Source: Gadus chalcogrammus (lineage: Eukaryota; Chordata; Actinopteri; Gadiformes; Gadidae). From it: a stretch of 64,000 nt of DNA. The DNA is taken from assembly GCF_026213295.1 (NCBI RefSeq), contig NC_079422.1:1460250-1524249 (forward strand), in the 5' to 3' direction. Positions 1 to 11,094 of the stretch are shown piece by piece. Below the pieces are notes generated by a model that worked only from the letters and a program-made list of their open reading frames with translations, was not told the DNA's origin and did not search any database. A program made the position numbers and the translations under genes. Positions within the stretch are counted from its first letter, which is position 1. Every line of letters starts with the position of its first letter.

Positions 1-1173
1 ATTTAGAATTCAACATCTTAACGTGATTCAATAAATGCTGTTCCTAAAACCCCCCAGTTTGTTAGTTGATATTCCTTTCCTGTGCTTCTGCAGTCTCGGA
101 GAAAGATGCCCAGGCCTCACTTCAAAAGTCTGCAAGATTCTGACACTTAATCGCAGGTGTTCGCGAGAACAAGCATTACCTATCCATGCACCTGGTGTCC
201 TGCTGCGGAATCACTAGAGGCAAGATCACTTTCTCTGCCAAACACCACGATAGAAAAGTAGGGAGGTAAGAATAGAAAAGTTGAGCTTTACTTTGGATGA
301 TGAATACATCAATTAAAACAGAAAGGTGTAGTCTGTAGGTTAATTCCATTTTTGTGTTTCACTGCTCAGAGGTGCTTTGTGAAGGTTCATACACTATATC
401 TTATTTGTTTTAGATAACTAACTCAATTGGACTCTTCTCTTCATCTGTAGTCTGTTTTCTCTAACAATATATATGTTGATTTGTTTGTGAGACAGAACCG
501 CTTCGGCTCTTCGTGTGTAAATGAGGTTGTGCCTCGGATTGTTAAAATTGTGATTACATAAAGAGCCCAGCAGGAAGACCCACTTGGAGTCTGGATTGGT
601 CAGTGTGTGAAGTGTTTCTCTCAAAGTGTCAGAAGGTTGTTTCAGAACCTTGTAGTTTCCTTGTCTAGTCCACAGTGACCTTCCCTCACATCCAACTCTC
701 AGAGAACCTTTGTGCACAGTAGTTTGAGTGCCCAGAGTGTGGCTGCTAAAAGGTGGGCTTTGTATGGATTGGGTTCTGAACAGATTTAAAGGCATTGGGA
801 GAGTTTGTTTATTTTTATCCTTGCCATTTCTCCTTCTCCTTCCTTCATTTTTCCCCCTTTAAATTGGCTTCACAAGAAGGCGAGCTGTGGGCCTTCATCT
901 CTGAATTAAAAGCATGTGGCTGGTGTCCAGAACAGCGGGGTCTTTCAGCACGGCCCTGGCTCACATCTGTTCCTGGTTTGTAAAGCAGAGTCCTGGAGCA
1001 AGGGGAGCAGGGGAGAGGGGCTGAGGGGGGAAAGGAAGGGGGTGGGGAAGATGGACAAGGGTTGCTGGTGTTTCTTCTCCTCTGGAGGTTGTGTTGGAGA
1101 GGAGAGGATCCTGGAAAGGTGGTAGAGTGGGTCACAGGAGAGCCTCTGCAATATGGTTGATTAAGCCAGTAAT
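1..1173. other. No gene recognised
   Basis: This is mixed-composition sequence. The open frames are short (125 codons at 418-795 minus, 62 at 795-983 plus) and resemble no family I know. From about 810 the plus strand becomes pyrimidine-rich and leads into the CT tract. I see no splice-site and coding combination worth calling. Confidence 0.5.
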
Positions 1174-1530
<357 letters not shown>

Positions 1531-1619
1531 TGGCTCTAAAAAGCCTCTCAAAGTGTGAATGTCTTCGGTGCGAGCCTTGTCAGAGAGGGAAAGGCCGGCG
1601 ACTCTCTCCTCATCCTGCT

Positions 1620-2261
1620 GGGAGAAAGGGATGTGAACCCTCCCCAGGGTACACCCTTTCTGTCTCTCAGCTGCCAGAACCAATGGAGGCTCCAGGGTGG
1701 CTACAAGACTTCACCAAGTGTTACCCAGAAGTCAACTATGGAGGTCACTTCTCTATCCGTCCGTCCGTCTGTCTCTCTACTATTTATTTCGGTGTGCGTA
1801 TGCACCCAGGGAGAGACTTGTATGAGTTGAGATGCAGGCATGAAAATCAAACCCTGAATGGCTTCATCTTGGAGAAAGGCTTTGTTGCCTTTGGATTTAT
1901 TTGTCTTTTATCATCAGCTCTTTTAAGTAACTCAACACTTCTCACAGCTGCATAAAGACACCTATATGTCATTTCTGTTTACAAGATTTCACATGTTGAC
2001 TGGCTTCATTGGATGTATGACAGGCTGCATGGCCGCCATTGCACCGCCAAACCGGGTGCTACAATCTTACAAGTGAAAATGTCCTCCTCTCTCGCTCTCT
2101 CTTTGTCGCTGGCCCACATGAGACCCGCTCTTCTCCAAGCAGACGGACCTTACTTCCTCGTTGCAGGGTCCTGTGAAGAAACCCTGGAGCCTGCATTGGT
2201 TCTCGTGGCTGAGAGACAGAAAGGGTCTACCCTGGGGAGGGTTCACGTCCCTGTCTCCCAG
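1620..2261. repeat. Inverted duplication, about 80 bp arms
   Basis: The left arm 1620-1699 and the right arm 2180-2261 are reverse complements with a handful of mismatches. They share the core aaccctccccagggt and the downstream ctttctgtctctcag. The spacer of about 480 bp holds no recognised gene. A short CT tract (2263-2304) follows the right arm. Both arms read in one frame give a similar peptide containing RDVNPPQG, so this may be a fragment of a dispersed repeat family. Confidence 0.75.
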
Positions 2262-2304
2262 CGCTCTCTCTCTCTCGCACTTTTTCTCTCTCTCTCTCTC
2301 TCTG

Positions 2305-2919
2305 CAGGACGAAGGAAAATACCTGGGGTTGGAGCCCAGTGCTAAGCTCTGACATTTTTGGCTAAGCATGCTGGATCCAAGTCTCTGTTTGATCTTATGC
2401 TTCTCTCAGCCAAGTAAAACACCGGGAGACTCAAAGGTTATTACATTTTAGTGTAAGGTATGTTTCCACATAAATCCCTGTTCTCTCGCAGAAGGCTTTA
2501 GTTCTTCTCTCAAAGTGGACTTCATTTTGCTAGCCGTATAGCAACTAGGGGGGAATATTATATGATGGGTTTGTTATTGGTATTATTGTTATTTTAAGGG
2601 GGTCTTTGTAGCTATGTTTGACGAGGACCCTGTTCGATTGGAACTGGTGTCTAATGTTTGTTATGATTTCAGGCGATAAACTAAAGACAACACACTTGAC
2701 TCATGGGATTTTTGTTCTCAAAAGAAAATGAGGGTTAGGTAGTGTATAGAGTATTCTGTTTATCAGAGGAGTTGTCTTTGGACTCTATTGAATAGTTTGT
2801 TTGCCTTCCATAACAATGCTTGGGAAACTAGAGACTGTCTTCCTGCAGGTCAGAGGTTAAACCGACTCATCTGACACTGGTGTGGACAACTCCTCGTTGG
2901 TTTGTGGTACCCTTGAAAC
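2305..2919. other. No gene recognised
   Basis: AT-leaning sequence without long open frames or recognisable repeats. Confidence 0.4.
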
Positions 2920-3150
2920 ACAAGCCAGTAGCTCAGGAGGTAGGGCGGGTTGAGTTGATTAGTAACCAGAATTTTGCTAGTTCGATCCCCTTGAGTGTCG
3001 AGGTGTCCCTGAGCGAGACGACTCACCCTGACTGCTTCTGACGAGCTGGCTGTTGCCTTGCATGGTTGACATTGCGGTGAATGTGTGCATGATTGGTTGT
3101 AAGTCACTTTGGATAAAAGCGTCTGCAAAATCCCCTCAATGTAAATATTG
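2920..3150 (+). mobile_element. V-SINE (tRNA-derived SINE)
   Basis: The head is tRNA-like. An A-box-like stretch (tagctcaggaggt) sits near 2928, and a B box (gttcgatcccc) is near 2980. The central part (gtgtcgaggtgtccctgagc, near 2995) matches the conserved central domain of vertebrate V-SINEs such as DANA and Mermaid as I know it. The 3' tail near 3105 (cactttggataaaagcgtc) is the LINE-derived tail common in fish SINEs. Orientation is plus. Target duplications were not resolved. Confidence 0.85.
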
Positions 3151-3317
3151 CAGTGTTACTGCAGCATATCCTGGGCTACAGTATTGTCCATCTCTCATTA
3201 TGCAAGGTTCCCCCATGCTGCTGGTCTTGTCTGCAGCCTCCATGCTGAAGGCTGCAGAAACTTCATCCGTGCTCCACATTCCAAACCCTGGTGCCCTGCT
3301 AGGTTTGAAGTCGAGCC

Positions 3318-3372
3318 ATACACACACACACACACACACACACATGCACACCTGCACGCATGCACACACACA

Positions 3373-3440
<68 letters not shown>

Positions 3441-3444
3441 CGGA

Positions 3445-3532
<88 letters not shown>

Positions 3533-3538
3533 CACACC
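3318..3538. repeat. (CA)n-(CGCA)n-(CA)n compound microsatellite
   Basis: A core of roughly 37 CGCA tetranucleotides (about 3372-3520, one G substitution near 3443) is flanked by CA runs. Alternating purine-pyrimidine composition gives it Z-DNA potential. The open frames in all readings here (Cys-Val or Thr-His repeats) are not genes. Confidence 0.95.
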
Positions 3539-4985
3539 AAACTCTGGTTTCCTGTGTTCTCACAGAAGAAACCACATCTCCAATAGCCAAGTGAGGGAGA
3601 CAGAAAACTACTGGACGTTTTTGTTACATTTAGCATGCTGCTGAAAGACAACATGAAATGGATTTGCCCTTTTTTATTACCTTATTAGCTCATTTCCACA
3701 CTCACGTTATACTTTTATTCAGCAAACTCTGGTAACGAATCCTTAATGAAAGGAAAAGAAATGGACCAATCATGACAGCCTTGAGGTCTGGTCCTCTTAA
3801 TGGTGGAAGGGCTCGCCCTGGAGGACATTTCACGTTGACTCGTCTGAGTCGTCTCTAAACCGCTGTTATAAATAGAGGGCACTTTCAGAGCAGTGCCCTC
3901 CCCCCGCCCCCCAGCCATCGTCTCCCTCTGCCTTTGGTATAGACTCCCCCACTTTTAGACCCCTAGCCTGCACATGTGAAGGTATCGCTGTTATTCAGCT
4001 CATAAAAAGCCCCGGTCCCATCTGAAAGTGGTTAGCTGTTGAAACACACTAGCAGCTTCAAAGCTTGGAGCTGGGGCTCTGCAGACAGTTTAGGACTGGC
4101 CTTCTTTTTCTTCACATCACATTACTCTCAGACAGGAGATGGCTGCCAGCTCTGTTCACAGACCTGCTCCCCTCATTACAACAGCAAACAGCTCTGTTTA
4201 ATCAGTTCATTGTCGTGGTGTGTTGATTGTGATGTGCAGATTGTTCATGTCTCGGTGGGAGTCTTGGTCTCAGCCCGTATATATACTTCCCGTTGTGGCG
4301 GTTGCTGAATTGGCTGTCAGGTCCTCGCTGGTCTCGTACGGACATACTTGGCCCTGATGTCTTTTATGCTTTCTTTGTATGTGACAAGACGGGTGGGAGA
4401 GATGTTTGAGGAGTTCTCAAAGAGGCCACTGTTCGTGTTCCTCAGAAGGCAAATCCATCACCCTCCACACCCCACCCCCTGCCCTGCCCCACCCCCCATC
4501 CCCATTTATTTTCTGAGTCCATCCACTTCAAAGGCTAATCTGGTCCTGTGTGCAATGTAACACGTTTACTTCCGACTCCATTTTAAAATAAACAGCGGTG
4601 CTGCTTGAGGTTCCTTCCCCTCCCGTGACTGTCGGCCTTTCAGGGGGAGAGTCTTGTATGAACGTTGTAAAAGCAACCCGTCTGCTGCCAACTATGTCAC
4701 TGTTTATTTTCATACATTAACAAGCAACTTGATGTTGTTGAACTTGAAATTGTTTCATGTCGACGTTGCAATTTTACATTAACTTCTTAGTCTTTATTCT
4801 GTTAGCGCTATTCTGGGGCTAAACTCTAAAATGTCTCACTGTTCGCCAACTGAAATGGCAGATCGTTTTTTTGTAGAGACATTTAACTGTTAGTGTTAAT
4901 GGCCGCAGCATTCATTCAAATATGAAAAAAATAAGGAAAAAACTTTAAGGTCAAAAAGGCAGTTCTTTCTGCAGTTTTAGGCTAT
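3539..4985. other. No gene recognised
   Basis: About 1.4 kb of unique-looking sequence. Short open frames (for example 4039-4308 plus) lack family resemblance. A C-rich patch lies at 4460-4505. No transposon termini were found. Confidence 0.4.
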
Positions 4986-5750
4986 TTAAAGGTCCCATGG
5001 TATGAAAATCTCACTTTATGAGATTTTCTAACATTAATATGGGTTCCCCTAGCCTGCCTATCGTCCCCCAGTGGCTACAATTTGCGTTCTGTGTAAAACG
5101 AGCAATAGGTATCCTGCTTGCCTTTGAAAAAATTCGAAACTCAGGCGCGCCGATTTAGAATGTGGCCCCATATGTCGTCATAAGGGGTCAAATTACCTCC
5201 CGTTTCTCTGTCTTGCCCTCCAAAAGAATTTGGCCTGCCAATGAGACAATGTGCTACGCCCGTTCGAGCACCACGTGTGTGTGTGTGTGTGTGATTACAC
5301 TAACTTTAACGCTTGTGTTGTACACTTCTTTGTTATTTGGATAACCATTCTGCTGTTGGTGTTATGGCGCATAACACACCGGTTCTTTGACGTCTCTGGT
5401 ATTTCCACAATGAGGGGAAAGGAACTTTGGTTTTGACTCCTTGAAGTACATGAACTGCGACATGGAGGAGAAAGGGATTGTTAACCGCGATCAGTGTTGG
5501 GAACTTTACTTAAAAAAAGTAGTTAGTTATAGTTACTCACTACTTGTTCCAAAAAGTAACTGAGTTAGTAACTGAATTACTCTATAATAAAAGTAACTAG
5601 TTACCAGGGAAAGTAACTATTTGCGTTACTGTAAAAAAAAGAAAGTTGCTATATGTGAAAGAATTACATTTTTCTGAGCAGTTTTCACTTGGCCTGAATG
5701 TGTTAAATGGTGTAACTGCCCATTCAATCCCCTGATATGCTTCCAACTGA

Positions 5751-6878
5751 GGCCTCGTCCACACTAACCCGGGTAAATCTACAAACGCAGCAATATTTAT
5801 CTGTTTAGTCCTTCCGTCCACACTAAAACTGAGGCCACGTTTATACGTAGCGGAGTATTTATAGCAACGAATATTTCCCCCCCTCCTTTTTCAAAAATAA
5901 CATTGTGCACACAACATCGTTTTCAAAAAAGTTGTCGTTTACATCAAAACGCATAAATACGCCGTCGAGCGCCATTATAACTATGCCAAACCTAAGGGCG
6001 GCAGTGTAGGAAGAAGGATAAAGCCATGCAAGCCAATCAGAATCCTCAGAATCAACAACAACGAATAACACGAGCGTCTTCCTGTAACAAACAAACTGTA
6101 AACATAGGGCGCTCATATGACGTTAAGCATTTCCTGGCGCATAATGTGACGCTTCAGAACCTAAAACCCTGTTTCTCCCCGTTGACACGACAACGCATAA
6201 CCGGCTTTTTCAGAAATCTCCACTCTGGCCGGAGTTTTTAGAAATTATCGTTTTCTGTGATAAAAACAGCGTTTTCGTGTAAATGAGAGGCCAAATTGTG
6301 TGGAAATATCTACGTTTTCCCTTCGTGTAAACGGGGCCTGAGAATTCTGACACTGAAAACAATGCTTTTCGAAAACGATCGCTGGGGTGGATAAATGTGA
6401 AAACGCTGGGTTCGCGTTGTAGTGTGGACAGGGTAGACGGAGGCTTTCTGAAACGATGACGTTCGGTTGCCATGACACTGCCACAAGCTTGCACTCAAGA
6501 CCGAGACGCTCATCAAAAAAATGGCAGGTGAAATGCAAATGAGGATATCTCTGTACAATGTACTAATTTATCTCCAGAAACAACTCAACATATTGGCTGA
6601 AACATATTTGTTGCTCCAACGCCGGAGGCGAGCGCTTAACCAGCTGATTAACTGTAAATATCATCTGATCGCGCACCTGTAATCGAAATAGAGAGGCGTG
6701 GTGGAGTTACGTAACCATGATAACTGTCATGAACAAACAACTGTTTATCAAATAATATCAGTGTGGAACGTGAATGCAAAACATTCCAAAAACGATATGA
6801 AAACGATAGTGTGGACGGAGATCATTTTCATTGCGGATGTGCATTTTTACATTTACCCGGGTTAGTGTGGATGGGGCC
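5751..6878. mobile_element. MITE with about 30 bp TIRs, nested in the hAT element
   Basis: The left end (ggcctcgtccacactaaccc) and the right end near 6850-6878 (gggttagtgtggatggggcc) are reverse complements, and the match continues inward through cgggtaaat. It contains no recognised gene. The element family is not known to me. Confidence 0.7.
5832..6340. mobile_element. Innermost MITE (ggccacgttta ends)
   Basis: The left end ggccacgtttatacg and the right end cgtgtaaacggggcc are inverted repeats, followed inward by a weaker match around the words atatt and acgta. A segment of it (about 6110-6265) recurs in inverted orientation at about 60895-61050. That shared segment explains similar short open frames at both sites (words SGRS and VKHFL), so these frames reflect a shared repeat and not a host gene. 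Confidence 0.65.
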
Positions 6879-7350
6879 TGGATTTCAATTTGCTTTGTTG
6901 CAAAGGCTTTGGAACATCTGCCGCATACTACAGAAAATGCCAACTTTTCATCGGATTGCTCTTGACTCGCCATTTCTGCTGCTTCATCGAATCTGTTTGG
7001 TGTGTGCGTTTGCATGTGCGTGTGGCGCGCCTGTCCTGGATTGTGTGTAAAAACACTGGCTCAGATTGGCTACCATGAAACATGACTCTGCCTTAGCCAA
7101 TCATAATCGCTTATCTCGTTGTTAACCCACCCGGTCTCCTCACTAGCAGTTTGTGTAAGGAGCCAGGGGTGCGTTCGTATTACGCAGTTTCAATCAATTC
7201 ATAGTAACGCACTGCATTTTTCGTACAGTCACGGTAACGGCGTTGTAACGACGGAAATAGTAATTAGCTAGATTACTCCGTTACTGAAAAATAACGGCGT
7301 TACGTAACGCCGTTCTTTTAAACCGCGTTATTACCAACACTGCCCGCGAT

Positions 7351-8032
7351 TTTCTCCCGCCGGAGTCCCGCTGCCTGCTGCCCGCTGCCGCGAGGCACCA
7401 CCACCGCAAAGCACCACATTATCGCGAAGCACCACCGCCCGGCAGAGGGTAGCGGGCAGCCGGTAGCGGGCTGCCGGCAGCTGGCAGCTGGCAGCGCATG
7501 GTTCAGTCTACTTCAGATTGATGTGGAAGTGGAAGTACCAGAGACGTTGGTTATTTTGATAACCGTTCTGCTATTGGTGTTATGGGGCATAACACGTCGG
7601 CCTCTCTGTTATTTCCGAGAGACTCGTAGTGGGGGTTATCTCAGCCATGGTTGAGAAGGAATTGGGGGAAAGGAGCTTTGGTTTCTGACTCCCTGAAGTA
7701 CATGAACCACGACATGGAGGCGAAAGGGATTGTTGCCCGCGATTGTCTCCCGCTTGAGCCCCACTGCCCGCTGCCGAAGGACCACCACCTCGGCGCTGCC
7801 CGCTGCAGGAGGCAGTGGTGCCTAAGTGCTGCCCGCTGCCGAGGCGGAAGGCAATCGCGGGCAACAATCCCTTTCTCCTCCATGTCGTGGTTCATTCTAC
7901 TTCAGATTGATGTGGACGTGGAAGAACCAGAGACGTCTGAGAACCCGACGCAGTCGTTTGAGATTCATAATATCGTCTGGAGGCGCACACAGCTTTTGAT
8001 AATTGATAATATATATTATATGATATAGATAT
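7351..8032. repeat. Interior of outer element with hairpin-forming arms
   Basis: About 7711-7757 (gacatggaggcgaaagggat and on through gttgcccgcgat) and about 7850-7895 are reverse complements, making a long stem with a loop of about 95 bp. A block at 7500-7640 resembles 5340-5460 in direct orientation. The region is GC-rich with gctgcccgctgcc-type words. No gene was seen. Confidence 0.55.
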
Positions 8033-8563
8033 TGTGGCAACCCGGGCCCAGGAATGTCTCAGAGGTATAAGGAATCACCACACTTCACGGCTGGTTCAAA
8101 GCCTGGGAGGGCATTTATTCGGGATAACTCAAAACACCCCCACGTGGGGAAAACGTGAAAGAATACGCTGACTCCGGGAGCCTGGGAAAAGAGGGGACAA
8201 TGTTCGGTTCTCTTGGGGAGCAGGGGGGTCGATCCCGTCGGTTTCCACTTCAAGGCTATCGGGCCTTGGCCGGGGTGCGTCCTCCTTGGGGCCTGTCGGG
8301 AGCGGCTCGGTTCACCTTCCGTCGGGATGTCCGTCCCTGGTTCGGGGTTACTCCTGTTGCTCCCAGCTCCAACTCTGCTTGGAGTATGGGTAAAGCGTTT
8401 GTTAAGAGGTCCCTCGTTCCCCGCCCCAGGTGTTTCCTATCTCTCTGATAAGTGTGCCGGGAGGGACGTCCTTTGGCTCCGCCTGCTGGGTATGGGCGGT
8501 ACACGCCCTCCACAACCTCTCCCCTGGGCCGTCCAGCTGAGGGGTTGGGGACGGGTTGCCACA
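8033..8563 (-). repeat. 3' LTR (left copy)
   Basis: 531 bp, bounded by tgtggcaacccg and cgggttgccaca. It is highly similar to 10237-10760 apart from small indels and substitutions (for example an extra ggttcaaagcc near 8092). Confidence 0.9.
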
Positions 8564-9300
8564 CTCCTCCACCACTGGTTTACGCCCCTGGTTGTCTTCG
8601 ACCGCCCATAGGCATGCGTCTCGGCAGACATTGGCATGTTCCCTGCCCGGCCTGTGGTCCACCTGGAACCTATAGTTCTGGAGTGCCAGGAACCACCTCG
8701 TCACCCGTGCGTTTGTGTCCTTTGCACCGGCCATCCACTTCAGTGGTGCGTGGTCAGACACCAGGGTGAACTCCCGGCCCAGGAGGTAGTATCTCAGTTT
8801 GTCTAGGGCCCATTTGATGGCCAGGGCCTCCTTCTCCACGGTGGAGTAGTTCCTCTCGTTGGGTAGGAGCTTCCGGCTGATGTATGTCACCGGGTGTTCT
8901 TCTCTCGCCCGAACCTGGGAGAGTACCGCTCCCAGCCCCACCTCGGATGCGTCGGTGTGGACTATAAGGGGTAGAGAGAAGTCAGGGGTTATTAGGATGG
9001 GCTCGGAGCAGAGGGCCCCTCTAAGGGTAGCGAAGGCTCCCTCCCTCTGCTGCCTCCGTTTCATGACACGGGACATGAAGCAGGACCCCTGGTCGGTTAG
9101 TACTTCGCTGGCTATCCCCACCCTACTGAACAGCAGCATTAGCTCCTGGGCTACTGCCTTAGTAGTGGCGGCGCGGAGGGGAAAGGGCTTCGGGGTACCT
9201 GGTGGCGTAATCCACAATTACTAAAATATATGTCCCCTGCTCGTCTTCAGGAGTGGGCCAACAATGTCAAGAGCTATACGGTCAAACGGGACTTCAATGA
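8564..9300 (-). pseudogene. Integrase-core / RNase H fusion fragment of LTR element
   Basis: Read on the minus strand, the frame first shows the N-terminal half of a Ty3/gypsy integrase core (words DYATRYPKPF and LTDQGSCFMS). It then passes in frame, at about 9060, into the end of reverse transcriptase and RNase H. The RNase H words are VHTDASEVGLGAVL (catalytic Asp), STVEKEALAIKWAL (Glu) and LVSDHAPLKW (Asp). The integrase catalytic Glu and all of the reverse transcriptase YxDD region are missing. RNase H is the last domain before the 3' LTR. An upstream stop near 9226 separates it from the rest of integrase. The fragment is non-functional as a polyprotein, and the reading frame runs on into the LTR. 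Confidence 0.85.
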
Positions 9301-9720
9301 TCGGCATGGGGATCAGGGGGTTTCGTACCGAGGGTCTCGGGCCATACGCTGGCATTCAGGGCAGGACTGACAATACCGGACCAAGTCTCCTTTCACCCCG
9401 GGCCAATAGAACCTAGCTAGAACCCCTTCCCTGGTTTTATCCATGCCTAAGTGGGCCCCTAGCCGGTGGGAGTGGGCCATGAACAGCACCTTACTAATGT
9501 AGGGCCGGGTTACTAGCAATTGTTCGATTACTTCCCCCTGCTTTACTATGACCCGATATAGCAGGCCCCCCTTGGTGCTGAAGAGAGGGTGTGGTAGACA
9601 TCTCACCGAGTCCCTCGCTTGTCCCTCATGGGCGAGGACGTGGCTCCAGACGTGCTTCAGGGCGTCGTCCTGTAGCTGGGCGCTGGCGAACTGTCCGGGT
9701 CGATCCGTTCTCCCCCCCCC
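9301..9720 (-). pseudogene. Integrase zinc-binding domain fragment
   Basis: The minus-strand frame contains the HHCC zinc finger of retroelement integrase: HSHRLGAHLG followed by YCQSCPECQR (CxxC). Before it is the usual lead-in (LLYRV, then LLVTRPYISKVL). It lies upstream of the integrase core fragment, in the expected order. The frame is open to 10002, but the codons before about 9720 are proline- and glycine-rich and not recognisable. Confidence 0.85.
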
Positions 9721-9959
9721 CCCCCCCGGTCGGGAAAAATCCAAAAACTTGGTGGGGAGCTCTCGGATCCTCCATGTGGGCCAGTCTGCTCGGTTGCCGT
9801 CAGGGTGTCTGGCGTGTCCAAGGGTGGTCCCGCTGACTATGCTCGGTGGGATCCTCCCGTCGAGTGGGCTGGGGTGCCCGGCGGGGTGGGTCCGTCCCCC
9901 TCGGTCCCGCTGCCCCCCTCTGATGTCTCCGCCTGGGTTGCGGGGGCCAGTCGAGCCCC

Positions 9960-10244
9960 GTAAGGGGGTCGAACACCTCTGATTAGGCCTCCACGTCGTC
10001 ATCCGGCCCGAGTTTGGTGAGGCGGCTGGTCAACGCGGCAGTCGGGGTCTCGCGCACCGCTTGCTGGATGAGCCTTAGCACTGCCTCCCGGAGAAGAGCG
10101 AGACTCTCGGCGAGGCTCGTTGCTGATGCTGGGCGGCGGCTGCGGCTGCGGCCCCTTCCGGGTTCTGCATCGGGGGATGGGCTGATAACTACGTGTAGTC
10201 CGTAGTGGGGTCAAGTTGCCCACGTCCTCCACCATATGTGGCAA
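9960..10244 (-). pseudogene. gag N-terminal remnant
   Basis: Directly after the 5' LTR the minus strand opens with an ATG at about 10235 (MVEDVGNLTP). In another frame it shows a gag-like helix region (AALTSRLTKLGPDDDVEA) that runs into a stop near 9985. Frame changes and a large deletion remove the rest of gag and protease. Assignment as gag rests on position and on general likeness to fish gypsy gag. Confidence 0.55.
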
Positions 10245-10760
10245 CCCGGGCCCAGGAATGTCTCAGAGGTATAAGGAATCACCACACTTCAAGGCTGGGG
10301 GGAGGGCATTTATTCGGGATAACTCAAAACACAACCACGGGGGGAAAACGAGACAGAATACGCTTACTCCGGGAGCCTGGGAAAAGAGGGGACAATGTTC
10401 GGTTCTCTTGGGGCGCAGGGGGGTCGATCCCGTCGGCGTTCCACTTCACGGCTATCGGGCCTTGGCCAGGGTGCGTCCTCCTTGGGGCCTGTCAGGAGCG
10501 GCTCGGTTCACCTTCCGTCGGCTTGTCCGTCCGTGGTTCGGGGTTACTCCTGTTGCTCCCAGCTCCAACTCTACTTGGAGACAGGGGAAAGCGTTTGTTA
10601 AGAGGTCCCTCGTTCCCCGCCCCAGGTGTTTCCTATCTCTTTCATTAGTGTGCCGGGAGGGACGTCCTCTGGCTCCGCCTGCTGGGTATGGGCGGTACAA
10701 GCCCTCCAAAACCTCTCCCCTGGGCCGTCCAGCCCGAGGGGTTGGGGACGGGTTGCCACA
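10237..10760 (-). repeat. 5' LTR (right copy)
   Basis: 524 bp, same termini as the left LTR. By its position on the minus strand it would hold the promoter. AT-rich flanks continue the interrupted host element on either side. Confidence 0.9.
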
Positions 10761-11094
10761 ATATCTATATATAATATGATATTATTTAGATATAGAGCTC
10801 CAGGACTCCTGCCGGAGCACCAGGAGTGTTCTAGAATATTTACAGAACACGGCCAAAGGCTGTGTGCGCCTCACCATTGCGATACATCCACTGTAAACAG
10901 AGCGCATGGTGCCGTTGACCCACCTCTCTCCTCCTCATTTGCATTAAAACTACAGACACCGAAACGGCGCGTCTGGGGAAAGCTCATTGTGCGACTGGCT
11001 CGTAGTGGCTGTAATTCTGCACCACGGCTGAATTTCGGGAACGTCTTCAAATACTGTGTTATTGGCCTATATTATTTATAATATCTATATTTAA

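Larger units (their letters stand above)
5492..7342. mobile_element. hAT-type element (non-autonomous)
   Basis: The left terminus cagtgttgggaac and the right terminus ending accaacactg are inverted. The 8 bp flanks are accgcgat (5484-5491) and cccgcgat (7343-7350), a target duplication with one mismatch. That size is diagnostic of the hAT superfamily. Subterminal sequence is rich in short aagtaac/gttac motifs in both orientations, as is common for transposase-binding regions. No transposase frame is present. Two smaller elements are nested inside (5751-6878 and 5832-6340). Confidence 0.8.
8033..10760 (-). mobile_element. Ty3/gypsy-type LTR retrotransposon, internally deleted, Gmr1-like order
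   Basis: Two LTRs (8033-8563 and 10237-10760) begin tgtggcaacccg and end cgggttgccaca. The 4 bp flanks are ATAT on both sides (8029-8032 and 10761-10764), a weak target duplication because the site is AT-repetitive. The coding strand is minus, so the 5' LTR is the right one. A purine run (ggtggaggag) sits just upstream of the 3' LTR and fits a polypurine tract. Only about 1.67 kb of interior remains: a gag remnant, an integrase zinc domain, half an integrase core and an RNase H. Protease and the reverse transcriptase catalytic core are missing, so the element is non-autonomous. Confidence 0.9.

Noticed and set aside
3053..3654. Cys-Val, Thr-His and Ala-Arg repeat frames of up to 177 codons
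   Set aside because: They are translations of the CGCA/CA tract in all frames.
6026..6241. Conserved peptide (SGRS...VKHFL) shared with 60927-61154 as a hidden gene
   Set aside because: The match is at nucleotide level, covers a MITE segment, and neither frame has gene structure.
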